64,000 bases of DNA from Whitmania pigra (GCA_021613335.1 JAJTWR010000021.1:3584501-3648500), one strand, 5' to 3'. Counted from the first letter of the stretch, positions 24,823-37,622 are shown. The notes: a model not told the origin generated them from the sequence alone. Made by a program: numbers and translations.

Positions 24823-27800
24823 GTCGTCGTCGTCGTCGTCATCATCATCACCATTATTACCATTATTACTTCTATTGATATCGTTAGTACAAAATATTAT
24901 TGTTTCATTGATGTTGGGGTAGACGGGATTGCAAAAACAACAACATACATTACATGGCCCACTGAGTTGTTGCATGCTTTATACTGAGTAATTTAAGATG
25001 GAAGGAATGGAATGGATGGAAGGATGGAGAAGGAAATGAAGTGAAGAAAGTTATTCCATCATACATCTCCATTCAACCTTTCAAACACTGATTTCCATTC
25101 ATCAATTTATCCATGGATCCTTCCATCCACTTGTCTTCCCAATCTTCCATCAATCTACCAATCCATTGGATGATGATTCATTCATTCAACCACCCATCCA
25201 GCCAATCGTCCATCAATTCTTCTATCTATCTATCGTCAACCATCATCAAACGAATCCCCTCTTGAACCATCACCATCACCACCACCAATTATAACCCAGC
25301 CATCGGTCCATCCATCCACATCCATCACCCATTCGGCCACTCGTCCAATAGAAATTAATTCAATCAATCAATCAGTCAAGTGGATTCCTCAAAACAAAAA
25401 GTAGGAATGACAAGAATTCAGATGCATTCAGGAAGCTTCTCACGAAAACATCACCACGAAAGCAACATGAACAACAGACACCGATGATAGAGGTGGTAGT
25501 GGTTGTCGCACAAGCGTCCGGACAACGTCCCCGGCTGCAGTAGCGACTGCGGTTTTGGTCGCCGAGACGTCGCATTGTGTCTCATTGCAATTAATGATTG
25601 GAGGAAAAGGGGGACAGTTCGTGTGTAAAGAGGTAGCATATCATCGTCCTTGTCGTCGTCATCAACACCACCATCACCACCATTGCCATCATCACCATCA
25701 TCACCATTATCATTACCATTATCATCATCATTATCATCATCAGGCAACGAATTGAGAAAACGTGATACATATGTACGGTCTCGAAGTCCTCTTTTGTGGA
25801 CGAACATAACTGCTGAGATGATGGTGGTGGTGGTGATTGTGATATCAAGTTGATGCAGTGGATGGGGAACGAATGGATTGATGGATGAACGGATGGATGA
25901 ATGGATGGATGGATGGATGTGGACAGATAGATGAATAGATGAAGGTATAGTTTAGCAGCCACACCTCAAGCACTGGCACAAGCTTCTCCAGGACATCGCT
26001 GGCAACTCTGATCCTGATGTTCATCCTCTTCTCTGATTCGTCCAGAACCTCGGAATGATCGGCGAGGTTGGTGAAGTCCATCGTCAGGCTGACCTTGGCG
26101 GGGTGAAGGTCAACTTCCAGCAGCCAGTCGAACACTGCTGATGCCCTGACCGATTGATGAATGGATGGATGGATGGATGGATGGATTGATGGATGGGTGG
26201 AAATGAGGTAAACAAAAAGGCACATTAAATGGACAACAAAAAGTCATAATTTTTGATGAATTTATGAGAGAATGAAAGAATGAAAAAATAAATTCTTTAA
26301 AAAGGACATAAATCACGTCTTATCTCTAAGAGCTCTGAATGAATATTTATGAGGTTTGGGAATTAAATCGGAGCAATGAAAAAATCAAATTGTTTTTTAA
26401 TTCGGGCGCATTAAATCACTGAGGTTGAGTCTCACTTTCGTGTCTACACGAAGTCATCCATGCACTAACGTCGGAATTACCTCGTGGTTGTAAAAACTAA
26501 TTAACTAACTCCAGCTCATTAACATTGTCCTAATGTTGCCAGGCATGCCAGTAACCATTTAAATATCTTGAAATTGAGGCAGCAGCATTGACAAAATAGC
26601 ATCAAAGCATTGTGATGTAATTTGTCATTCTGATTGATTAAACTCTATACTTAGGGTAACCACTATGCCCAAGGACCATCCTCCCAACTCACCCTGCAAT
26701 ATGCTTAACAATAAAATCAATATATTACTGCAGCAACTAGTGAATCAATATTCATAATCAATAACATTAAAATAGTCACAACAGAGAATATGCATATTCG
26801 CATAATTTTAGTAACGCTCCACCCACTGTTCTGTGTGTTTTCCGTTCGTGTTGAAAGCCACAACTTCGGCAACTTGTCGTCTGCCGCTCGCCTCAAAATC
26901 CGTCTGCCAAGGCGGGTGGGTCTCGATGCCCAGAATCCTCAACCCAGACTTTGTTTTGGCCCTGCAGAAAAAATGAGATGCTGCTTGTAGATGGGATTGG
27001 GTTTCGCTGGGTTGTGAAATTTTTTGTTTATTTTGTTAATTCGCCAAATGAATTTGAGCACCTGATGAAGTTCAAATGATTAAAATTTGAAATCAAGCGA
27101 TCGAATGATTGACAAATCAATCGCAAGTCTGACATCTTGACTCCGATAAAGAAATCAAAGCAGAAGAATCCCAAACACATCCAAATATCCATTATGCTGC
27201 CTCATATTTCCGGAATTCGATAACATGTTTTCCATTGGAAGGCATCTCGTTTTCTACGCCGACACGAGGCATGTGACAGCAACGGCACAAAATCAGGAAA
27301 AAATGAAAACATTGTTGAGGTGGAAGAAAATTTTTCTAAATCCCACGTCTGATCTGGAAAAGATAGATTGGACAATGCCATCACCATCATCATCAACACC
27401 ACCATCATCATCATCAAGCACATTGCACTCATGCATGAATCTAATCAGATGCAGAAAAGCAAATCCGATCTTGAAAAGCATCTTGAGAGTCTAATTCCCT
27501 CAAGAGTCTTCCACTTGCAGCCTTCCACCAAATTGTTCGAATTCGTCAAATTCGTCGGCAGAACTTCATCGATGTCACGAACCGGACGGCCGAGATGTCT
27601 CAAATTCTGGAAAAGTCATGACGTGACCCGTCGGAAGAAGCAACGGCCTTCAGAAGTGAAGGAGATTAAAGGGCAGATGCACCAAAAACCTTGAGGTCAT
27701 TTGAATCCGAAGCACATACAAGAAGTTCTCAACGGGGAGAGTTGTTTGTGCTGGAATGGGGCTGCAAGGTTCACAGCTTGTTTTGGTTCAGAGGAGAAGA

Positions 27801-30406
27801 AATTATGCGAACGTAGATAATTCGTTAATAAGATAATAATTATTCAAAAGAATCAAAAAGTTTGTTTTTTCTATTTTTTTATGAAACTTAAACCGATATT
27901 TGATGATTTGGAAATAAACACATCGGTCCATTTGAAAGGTCCTTTCATGTCTGATAAACATGTTGTCTCAAAAAGCTATGAAGAGACAAATACTGTTTCC
28001 AACCAGCCAATCACCAACACAAATACATATAAATAATACATATTAAATTATACACAATTAAATAATAAGTATTAAATATAGAATAAATTATAAATATAGA
28101 AGAATAAATTATAAAATCCATTTTATTTTCAATCGATCATGTTCAACCAAGGACCACAATCGAACCTGATGGAGAACTTGTTGAGATGAGAATTCGGTCT
28201 CAGTTTCACGAGCACCCTGAACCTCCTCCCCGGAAGCACGGAGTTCTTCGGGGCATAAACAAGGATCTCCGAGTTCCTGGCGTTCATCTCATACACGACA
28301 TCCGAACCGGAAGAGACCAGCCGGATTTTCGGCAGCCTCGCGAAAATCCCTTCCGTCCGGACCCTACCTGCGACAGTACCGCCCCTGGTGCCGGAGTACA
28401 GGAGAGAAGAAATGTTTGACTCCGAACTCCCCCTCGGGCATTTAGACGGCTGGGTGTAAGCTACGTAGCTGACCTCTACGGTGTCTTCTCTCGCCAGTGG
28501 AGATGATGAAGATGACATTGAAGAGGAAGATGTTGATGACGATGGAGAGGTCGACCACCACCTGGAGAATATGGAGTTGCCAAAAATATCAACATCCATG
28601 CACAGGAATCCATCCAATAACAAAAGTTAAGTTCCACATGGAATGCATTTGATAGAAACTTTTTAGTTATACGGAATAAGCTAATATTATTAAAGCAGAG
28701 ATTAAATGACAACATTAATAATGGTACAAATAATAATAATAATAACATTAATAAATTTATAATAATAAAACATAAAAATGATGATGATGATGATGGTGAA
28801 AACAATATTTAACAACACATTACTAATAACAATGATTAATGCAGATAACATTTTTAGCAAATTAAACAAATCTGCACTCAAATAAATTCCAAATAAAAAA
28901 AAAACATCATTAACAGATTCGCTCGAGTCAAAAATCATCTAGAGATTAAAGCAAAAAAGTCATCTAATTACTGAATAATTACGAGCCCTCCCATATTTAA
29001 CCGAACGAAGGATAACAATAATCTCATAATGATCTCGACATAAATTACATCTCTGGAGTTTATTAGACCCGAGATTCGAGGAGGGTTAGGAGCGATTCAA
29101 GTCGTAAAGCTTCTGCCAAACCTTTCCGGTACGGTTACATTGGCCAGACACACTCCGGACTGTTCGTCCACCTGGCAGAATGATGCGGCCACGTCGTCGT
29201 CCTTGACGGCAACCATCTCCACGCAGAGGTTCGGGCCCCCGTGGCTCGGGGAAACGATGCCCGAGATGGTCTTGGCATGAAACAGCACCTTGAAACGAAC
29301 GAGGTTTGGTTATAAAAAGGCGGGTTTGAAATCTGAGATCAAATAAAATGAGTGAAAAATTTAAACTGTAACAATTTTTATTGGCTTTCGTAGTAATTTC
29401 AGTTTTCAACTCTTAAATTAAACAAAACTAAAACAGACATATAGAAATTAAAAATCATTTAGACCACATTAATTTCATATTTTTGTTTTAAAATTGCTTA
29501 TTTATTGAGATCTGGTGTCTCAACCATGTTTCACTGAAGCATTGATGCGTAACTGATCATGATCACTCTCACAAGCTGTTGAGGTTTTGATCTCACCTAA
29601 ATCAATGAAATCGTTGCCATCTTAACAACCCATTTTGTCGACATAAACATCCCAGCATGTTTTGTGTTTTATTTTTTTTAAGAACGTCTACTTGACTAAC
29701 ATTGATGCAAATGTAAATTTTTATTCAATTATGTGGCTATCCTTCACAATGATGCTTGTGGCAGTGCGGGCTGGGTTTCGAACACGACACATTATGACAG
29801 TTGCCATCACAGCCCCGCACAGGAACGCTACCGGTTCAGTCGATCTGCATTCCAGGTGAATGGTGAATTTGCACAAATTTTCTTCAATTAAACTTGCACC
29901 CGAGCATTAATAGGCAGCCATTTTCCATTGTTCAATAAACCACATTCGACAGTCCGATATTAACCGAGCCGATATAAACTCAAGAAAAAGTTCTGGAAAA
30001 GGAAAGCACTCGGTCATCGAAGAACATCTTAAACACACGTGTTCACCAGAATCGACCCCGGCCGAGATAACGATCGCTGCTCGTCAATAATTTGCATGGA
30101 AACAATCCAAACCAGCTCACCTGAATGAAAGGAAAATCCAGAGCCACTTCTCTCCGGACGACGTGACCTTCGACCTCGTAGAAATCCGCAGGGGACTTGG
30201 AAGGGCCTTCCGGGTCGTCGGGGGAGTGCGGAACGAAGTCGTGCAATGGCCCGAGGCTGGCCAAGACCCCCCTGCTGTCTGGGAAGGATACATATGTCAG
30301 CTCCTGGTACGAGTCGTTCCACTGCTTCCGAGGGCCGAACGGGTGGACGAAGAGACCCGACTCGGGAGGGAGGAACGAAGCGGACGCCGCTTCCCCATTT
30401 CCCAAA
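17556..30406 (-). CDS. TMEM132-family single-pass adhesion protein (multi-exon, signal-peptide exon missing)
   Basis: Fourteen exons in transcript order: 30406-30121, 29288-29122, 28561-28166, 26961-26827, 26145-25965, 24633-24493, 22006-21795, 21320-20834, 20650-20462, 20035-19670, 19262-19174, 19026-18795, 18399-18010, 17774-17556 (stop). All phases agree, giving at least 1162 residues against roughly 1000-1100 in vertebrate TMEM132s. Hallmarks: VLFHAK early in the ectodomain; DVTERSTCFSSDE followed by VSEICG; VWMLETPVQVELSDNKLS then GWKVP, the family signature; one membrane helix (YVLLGIFGLALAIFVV) in exon 19026-18795; and a cytoplasmic tail ending YEQLMKYFNDLKESNA. TMEM132 proteins are neural cell-surface proteins with cohesin- and Ig-like folds, linked to adhesion and actin control. 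The first visible exon starts in phase 2, so the signal-peptide exon lies further upstream, perhaps within or beyond the next gene. GAT arrays begin right after several donors. Confidence 0.88.
22299..22450. repeat. 22 bp minisatellite
   Basis: Six near-identical copies of GTGGAATGTGGGTAAAATAT plus TG, then degenerate partial copies to about 22450. It lies in the TMEM132 intron between exons 24493 and 22006. Confidence 0.95.
24070..24460. repeat. (GAT/GAC)n arrays
   Basis: Two blocks (24070-24240, 24370-24460) of GATGATG mixed with GACGAC on the plus strand, in the same TMEM132 intron. Asp- or Met-rich frames read from them are artefacts. Confidence 0.9.
24640..24860. repeat. (ATC/ATT/GTC)n array
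   Basis: Compound triplet repeat immediately upstream (in transcript sense) of TMEM132 exon 24633-24493. Confidence 0.9.
25858..26205. repeat. (TGGA)n tetranucleotide repeats flanking a TMEM132 exon
   Basis: ATGGATGGATGG-type runs at about 25858-25920 and 26158-26200 lie on both sides of exon 26145-25965. Confidence 0.85.
29762..29812. repeat. possible SINE-like dispersed repeat, copy 2
   Basis: The core GGGCTGGGTTTCGAACACGA followed by an ATGACAGTTGCCATCA block parallels the copy at 3681-3740. It lies in the TMEM132 intron between exons 30121 and 29288. Confidence 0.35.
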
Positions 30407-31175
30407 CTGTAGAGTAATTGGGGTGGGTAGCACCCGACTGCACGTTTAAAGTAAAATTTAATTATTAAGTAGTCAATGTATTAATTAAATCAATTTAATG
30501 ATGAAAGAAAGTTAATTCGTGACTTATTGTTTATATGTATCTTGAGTTTAACATCATGTTACTTCCCAAATAAAGCCAATTTATTTATTTTTTAACATCT
30601 GTTTCACATTTCTGCACATTTACAAACCAGTAAAACGCGAAAACATAATTCTCAACCAACCTGTTTGAAAAAAAGTTACGATAGCGAGCAGGCCTCTTCT
30701 AAAAGCCATTTACCGATTCAGAGAATTCATAACACTTTAGAGTCTCCTCAGTCAAACGTCGTTAGTTCAGTATACATAACACCTACACCGCTGTCATTAT
30801 TCTACTGAATCCTCTTGAATAATCGTTAGTTCGAAGAAGACACGGCGTCACCTCGGAACATTTATTTACAAATTCCAGTAATTCGCTCCACCTCCTGATA
30901 AGTTATGCAAGGACATCGCAACAGCTCGTCGGTTGCCAGGCACATGGAGATTACGGCACAGACAGACCCCCTGCGCGTTTCGATGCTGCGAACAGTTTTT
31001 TTTTCTCTTTTCTTTGAATTTATCATAAATTAGCACGGGAACGCGTTCTGATTTAATGAAAAAATCATTATGTAATGAGACCAGTTCGTTCACGCCAGAT
31101 TAGATCGATTTGTGCCGTAAAGTAAGATGAAAACAAGTCTGATGGAAATAGGAATTAGCAACAGAGTCGCTTAAT
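30407..31175. other. gap between TMEM132 and the TMEM87-like gene
   Basis: Both flanking genes are on the minus strand. I found no exon able to supply the TMEM132 signal peptide here; several open frames look non-coding. Confidence 0.5.
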
Positions 31176-34100
31176 TCAGTAGTCTGCTTCGCTAGGAAAT
31201 TTGTTGATAATGATTTCGCAGTTGTCGTCCGGTGGGCCACTGTTGGAATAGTGAACTTGTGCATCATCTGTGGAGTTGAGAGCCTGGAAGCCATAGCTCG
31301 AAAGAAAATTGTAAGCAAATGAATTAATTTACTTAAGTAATTGATTAAACAAATTTTGGTCTATTAACCTCCTAAATTCATCCACAGGTCGCCAGAGAAA
31401 CATCGCAGCTGCTAGAGAAATGAGCAACTTGATCTGTGGGAACAAATCAACAGTGAACCAGTCTGAAGTACTCTGGAAATAATAATAACGAGCTGTTATT
31501 TTTAATTTTAAATTAAGATAAGATGACTTTATCTTAATTAACTTAATTATCTTAATTAAGATCAGATGAGTTTATCTTAATTACAAATTGAAAAAACTTT
31601 ACCAACGTCTATTCAGGAGTTCTATAAGATAATTCGATTGAAAATGTATTAATTACCAGTTCTGAATTGATGCAGGTGGAGAACTTGTCTGTTATCATTG
31701 CCAATGTGGAAATAAAACTTGCTAAAGACCGAACAAGATCGTTAAAATCACGTTAAGAAATTTTGACTTTAAGGGTCGTCCATAAATGATTTAATGCGTT
31801 TGGTTAGGGAAGTTCGGTGGTAGTGCAGAAATTATTATTCGTTTATTAATATAATTTAACATAACATTGAGGTCTTTTGGAACGTCTATTCATTAGAAAA
31901 AATGGGACTTAAAAATCGACCAAATCAGATTGCCATCATTCGCGAACGACCCTTTGTTGGCTTAAGGGGCCATTCTAACCCAGAAAGATGACGACGCTCG
32001 ACGATGCGAAGAATGAAAAGGCGATAAATTTTCCGTGGCTGGAATGCCTCCTCAGGTAGAGATAGATGAACGTCGTTGAGCAGAAATACAGACACTGGAA
32101 TGAAAAATCATGTTCAACGAGACAAGGTTTTTTGCATAAACTCCACGGCTCGAGACACCGGGACTCACCACGGACGATAGGATGTGTTCGATTACTGCTT
32201 CCGTCATTAAGAGGTAGTTTTGTACTTTGAACGGGGCCTCCTGTCGGGAATAATTTGCACGAATTGCTACTAAAAATGTTTTAACAAAGCCAAAACTTTA
32301 AGAATACTAAAGAATTCCTAAATTGCCATTCGTACACAATTACAATTTAAAAGTACGATTTAAATAAATATTAGAGCAATTACAATACAAATGCAAAAAA
32401 TGAGTCAGAATACTTGCCCAATAATACCAACCAATCGAAATATTGAATTATCTTTTGGACCGCCAGTTCTTCCTCTTGGAAGAAACATCTGGATAATTTG
32501 GAAGAGCATGATGCTACCGCACAGGGATAAGATGACGGTCCATTGTCGTCTTGTCAAAGTGGGTCTGTTTGATTCCAAAACGATTTTTATAGCATCGACA
32601 AGTACCAATTTGCCACTCAAAAGTATCGAATGATATGTTATTTGCCACTCAAAGTACCTAATGATATGTATCCCTGTTCCAGCAGCTGTGAAGATGACGT
32701 TGACAAAGAGGCAGTAGAAAATAAACATCAATGTTCCAAGCGTGAAAACGAAATGAGCTGAAGAATAAAAACAGCATGAGTGTAGATGTAGTTGGCCTCA
32801 ATTTCAATACTTTTCCAAACAACTTCGAAATTACTAACACGGCCTACCACTGGATTTGAACACAGAGAGATCGATTGCCGTCAGAATATTACTGAGGCAG
32901 GCGAGGACACAGACTGAGCCAAGAGCAACGTGAATTCTGCTCGTATGCTCTTTGGCACAGGCCCATATTCCGAGCCACATTGACGAAAGAAGCAGGTATA
33001 AGACTGACATGAGACAGCTGATCTGATGATGATGATGATAGTTAAGGTTAGCGTTGGGCTTAAGGTTAGTGTTAGGATTAGGTTGGGGCATTGAACAATT
33101 ATTTGAACAGAGTAATAATAACTATTAAACTAGACTTAAAATTTTAAGTTTCATTTTGAATACTAATCTAATTTGTCATTGTATTTATTAATTCTAATTG
33201 TTTATTTTGATTTAAATATGATTATTATATCTTATAAGACTCACAACGTATTTCCAATACAGAAATTGAGTCAAATGCCCGTGCTTACCCACCAAGTTGA
33301 GAGTGCCTATGGAAAAAAATGAAATACAATCGAACCCGGTTATGTCGCCGGCCTAGGGGTTTGCTAAAAGGCTTCGAGATTGATTGGATTGGGATACATA
33401 CCCTTTTGGGAAAATGCAACGACAAAAGTGAGAATTTGGTTCCGCTTCGGCGATTAGTCACGGAGATCGAGATAACGGATTTAAAGTGGCAAATTAGGTC
33501 CTCTTTTGAGATATTAGGGTTTATTGACATAAAAGTATCGACATAACCGATGAGAAAACGATTAGACAAAGAGGGATTTTGGTTGTTCCATTTCAAAAAA
33601 CGTCGACTTAATAGGGTTGGCGAGTTAACCGAGGTCGAGATAAGTAGGTTCCACTTGTATGTTATATTATTAGCCGAGTGGTGCAAAAGACCTTTCGTGC
33701 TTTTAATATAAGAAAAACATTTTCAATCACCTCTAACGGAAACATTTTGAGAATCCTCGAATTTGAAGGCCAGGAACAACTTATATGTTCCGCCCGCCCA
33801 CGTGGAAGTGATCCTATTTTCCACCTTAAATATCAACTTGGATATTAAGCGTTAATGGAGACTGAATCATAGAAATCTAAAGGCACATTTCCATAATAGT
33901 TTAATGAGTTAATAAAATATCTTCTTCCGATAAGTTCATCATGATGCATTAATTACAACCATTAATGTTGTAAAACCTTTTCTTGTAAATTCAACGTCGA
34001 ATTTAATGCAATCTCTTCACAAGTACCGTTCTGAAAATAAAATTGAGATATTCATGAGCTAGGGCCACTTTTTTATTCCTAATCCTCAGCTTACCCGCAA

Positions 34101-35967
34101 TATAATTTCTTTATATGGCTGACCTGAAAAGTCCTAAAATTGGTCAAATGTCGTTTCCTATTTAAATTCACTTTGAAAATTTTGTTCAACGAACTGTTAC
34201 AAATATTTAGTAAAAAGAGCGGTGAAAAAATAAATAATTTGACTAAATTCTTCGTCGCGCAGACGAAAATGGATCAAAGTTTCGGAAAATAACTTTCAGC
34301 GGGATTATCCCTTTTTCAGAGCATTTTGAAATACTTGAAGATGATTGCAAACTTATCCTTTCCCAGTCCTGTTGTTTTGCATCCAAATTATGACATTTTA
34401 GTCCATCCTCTTTCAGCTGCAAATGTTATGCTGCATTTTAATCTATTAATCTTATGATTTTTTTCCTTTTTTTATTGAAACACAAAACCAGTACAAGCTG
34501 CTAACAGACGACCTATAAAAACTTATTATATCACAAAAACACTAAATTATCCTATAATCATTGCAAATGGTTAAAATAAGGATAATAAAAACTATTATCA
34601 TGATCCCAAACATTGATGAATATAGTTGCGTTTCAACGTCCCAATAATGTAAGAAATACAAAGTAATATTTAGTAATATACATGGTTATTTAGAGTTAAT
34701 AATAAATTGTTTTAATGCCTTCTTAAAAGGTTAGAAAGGTTGGTGATACAACGTGTAACAGTAGAGTAAATTTTGGTTTCCATGCAAACAATACTACGAT
34801 AGCCAGTGACAGATTTAACAAAGGTTGATCTGTAATTATTTGACGAGCAAACAGAGTATGTATGTAAAGAAGATATTTTTGAAAACAAACTATCGAAAAG
34901 ACGAGGCAACACGTGGTGATCTACTTTGTACATAAGAATGGTCAAATGGAAATTATTTATTTGATGAATTTTAAGTATGTTTAGATTTACAAATGCATGG
35001 TCGGTATGAGAATTATATGACAAACAACAAGCAACACGTAAGAATTTTTCTGAAGTTTTAAGCAACGTGATTGTTCTTTATAGTTTAATCAGACAAATAT
35101 AGCTATAATATATTGTTATAGAGTTAATCAAATATATTTTTAAAATTAGAGTTTAAAGAAATGCGTACAATAAATAAATTTACCGAATTCTCGCATTGAA
35201 AATGAACCAGGTGCCACGTTGATTTGAGAACATGAGTTTCTCTTCCGACGCATTCAACTGAAGGATTTTGATAAAATAAGGATTGTTTTTTGTCGAAATT
35301 AAAGATTGAATACCAGGTAGATGAAAGGAAAGCGTTAATATTTTCCCAACAACATCCCACACAAGTAAAATTTGTGAAAATGTTGGTTAATTTGCCAAAT
35401 AAACAAACACAACTAAGATGTCTACTACACAAGTTAGGACAATATAAGGCAGGTCTATAAGTTTTTTTGTTCTTTAGCGGTTGTAGGTAGACTTAGGTTA
35501 CTTATTGACGGGATCTGAAACCAGGGACGTCATTTCAGTTGTTACCAAAGCAGGAGGAAACCCAAGCACAACTTGAGGAGATGACTTTCTTTGCTAGTCT
35601 AGTCTAAAGATCGGGGAAGGCCCTCCATCCCCCTCTCCAAATGACGTCCCTGTCTGTGACTTGTCGAAAATCGGCCAAAACAAAGTTCTCTTATGGCCCA
35701 TGACGTGGAACACATAAAAGGAGCTTTCAATTGACATTCTAACCTTGCAGTGTAAAATAAGAATCTGCGAATAAGAAATTCTCAAACTCCATAGATTTCT
35801 GGCCAGACTGCAAATTCGACAATCACTTAAGTTAAATTAACATTTCTAAAAGCATGGAAAGTATAGCTGAGGCTAACCTCGACGAAAGAATAACTCCAGC
35901 CCAAGCACATTTTACACATTATTGTCGATAAAAGGAAGAATATGTAAATAAATTGAATAAGAGACAT
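31176..35967 (-). CDS. TMEM87/GOST-like seven-pass membrane protein
   Basis: Thirteen exons in transcript order: 35967-35878, 35807-35744, 35257-35184, 34030-33977, 33824-33731, 33306-33245, 33022-32848, 32757-32414, 32240-32169, 32094-31980, 31721-31657, 31472-31369, 31296-31176 (TGA). Every phase agrees and the product is 477 residues. It begins with a signal peptide (MSLIQFIYIFFLLSTIMCKM), followed by a small luminal domain with two cysteines close together (FQCENSNGTCEE), then about seven hydrophobic helices. The end of the membrane region, SDW ... LFLWRP-like (AAAMFLWRPVDEFRSYGFQ), resembles the closing segment of TMEM87 proteins (LWRPSxNNxRxAF), and the loop RIHVALGS...LACL fits the TMEM87 second helix. 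GOST proteins act in Golgi-endosome trafficking or as membrane sensors. The family call is by eye and tentative; the gene structure is firm. One exon contains an internal duplication (32609-32671). Confidence 0.6.
33327..33657. mobile_element. 331 bp MITE with TA target-site duplication (Tc1/mariner or pogo type)
   Basis: The left end CAATCGAACCCGGTTATGTC and the inverted right end CAAGTGGAACCTACTTATCT are imperfect terminal repeats, and TA flanks both sides (33325-33326 and 33658-33659). The interior holds further diverged copies of the CGACATAACCG motif and has no coding capacity. It sits just upstream (in transcript sense) of the acceptor of TMEM87-like exon 33306-33245. Confidence 0.7.
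34712..35065 (-). mobile_element. 3' fragment of a LINE reverse-transcriptase ORF
   Basis: A 118-codon minus-strand frame ends in a pattern typical of LINE ORF2 C-termini: LNILKIHQINNFHLTILMY, then LPRLFDSLF and SLHTYSVCSSNNYRS. It lacks all catalytic RT motifs, so it is a short 5'-truncated relic. It lies in the TMEM87-like intron between exons 35184 and 34030 in the same orientation as the host gene. Confidence 0.6.
35522..35652. mobile_element. 131 bp MITE, hAT-like
   Basis: Perfect 14 bp terminal inverted repeat: CAGGGACGTCATTT at 35522-35535 and AAATGACGTCCCTG at 35639-35652. The flanks tctgaaac and tctgtgac agree at six of eight positions, consistent with a decayed 8 bp target-site duplication as made by hAT transposases. 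It is intronic in the TMEM87-like gene and too short to encode protein. Confidence 0.7.
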
Positions 35968-36516
35968 AGCTATTTCGGATTTATTTCAATGCAGTGCAGT
36001 CGCTTCAGGTAGGTCATTCCTGTTTTTTGTAGAGCACGAGAAGCCAAACAATGAAAGGTAACCTTGCAATTTATTGGTATAGTATAGCTTGATAGTATAA
36101 TTTAAATAGCGCGTCTATTTTCAATCATCAAGATATTGGAATTCAAATTCAGAATGCGATTGTGTCAAAAGCACATGATAAAATGGATCACAAAAAATTC
36201 CAAATCCTCCCTCGTACTTCCAGCTAATCAATAATATATATTTTTCATTCATTTATATAATATCAATTGTCAAAAGAAGAATTGCACAGCCCGACGCAGA
36301 AAAAAATCTGATATTAAAGTTATCTGAAGGCCACCACCATTTTTTAAAAAATTAACAATTTGAAAATGTAATACAAAATTATTTAGATATTAAAATTTTA
36401 AGCGTGATTCGACCGATTCTCAATAATAAAATAATTTGTTGGCTTCGCGTTTAAACGTGAAGCTGAGCATTTTGTCGTCTGCTTGATTATTTTGTGTTGT
36501 CCTTGTTCTTCCGTAA
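35968..36516. other. probable divergent promoter region
   Basis: Separates the start codon of the minus-strand TMEM87-like gene from the first coding exon of the plus-strand gene at 36517, so both promoters should lie in about 550 bp. I see AT-rich sequence but no unmistakable core promoter motif. Confidence 0.4.
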
Positions 36517-37622
36517 ATGCCTGGTGGGTCTTGGTCTTAATATTTCATTACAAATTGCGTTTAATTAGATAAGAAATTTATAATTGTAGGCTTTGTTGAA
36601 TTGGGAGTTTGTTATGTCAGCGATGCCTTGCAAGGCATGGCCTATCTGGATGACAGGCTTTATACGGTCGATGCTTCCAGCAGTCAGATATCCGTTTATT
36701 ACTGTATTTTGTCCAAAATCGCTCAGGATTCTGTTGGCATTCAGTATTTGTATCCGGCAAAAGATGAAGATATCGTCGTAGAAGAACTCATTTACGCCGA
36801 CTACATGGAAGCTTGCTCAATCACCAGTTCCCTGTTTGTCTGCGACTCTGGATCAGCCTGCATCTTCAAAGTAACTTATGAGTTTTGGTAAAGTGTTATT
36901 TTGATTACAACAATCTTATTCAGTACTTATGTTATTGCTATTAGGTTTCGTTGGATCAAGATCGATTTTTGTTACGATATTTTCAATAGGTCTATGCGAA
37001 AACCAAGCAAGTAGAAAAGTTACATTTTGGCCCAAACGAGAAGGTCATGCACCTATCAAGCTCCAAAGGAAAACTGGTCGTTCCTATCTTTGTACAGGAT
37101 GGAGTTAACTTTATCGAGATCTATTCAACCAATTCCCTCGAGAAATTATCCAGGTTAGAGCTCAAGGCAGCTCTTTGGGTCCATAGGGTCATCTTTAAGT
37201 CTAATGGTAACCTGCTGCTCTGTTGGACAAAGGATGTCAGAGGACAAATGGCAATGTTGAGCGAGATGGAGGTGGGCCCAGAGGAGAAAGACTTGAAAAT
37301 ATTGAGATCAATTGATCTCGGTCTATTCAAGTACGAATTTGACCTGTTGGAACTGAACAACGGCTACATTTTGCTTTCGGATACTTGCGACAATTCGGTG
37401 ACCATGTTTAACACTGATTTGAAAACGTCAGAAAAAGTATCATGCCCAGAAGGTTTGCTAAAAATCCTCCAGCCAAGTCTGATGACCATCTGCAGGAATT
37501 CTGAAACAAGCAATGTCATCTTCTTGTCCCAAATGACACCTTGCAGGATCGCAGAGGAACAACACCATGTGGAGCACTCAAAACAATTCAGGCACATCAT
37601 CAGGATACTCAAGATAATCTGA
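36517..37622 (+). CDS. unidentified protein, possible beta-propeller
   Basis: Proposed exons 36517-36523 (ATG CCT G, donor GTGGGT), 36590-36870, 36990-37622 (TGA); phases agree and give 306 residues. The two large exons are well supported by splice sites and open frames. The sequence has repeated strand-like blocks of the kind seen in NHL/WD propellers (GMAYLDDRLYTVD, SSLFVCDSGSACIFKV, LELNNGYILLSDTCD NSVTMF) but no diagnostic motif, signal peptide or membrane helix. I do not recognise the family. The seven-base coding part of the first exon is inferred from phase and could be replaced by another upstream exon. Confidence 0.6.

Noticed and set aside
33285..33686. Minus-strand open frame of 133 codons
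   Set aside because: It lies almost entirely within the 331 bp MITE and has no protein-like features.
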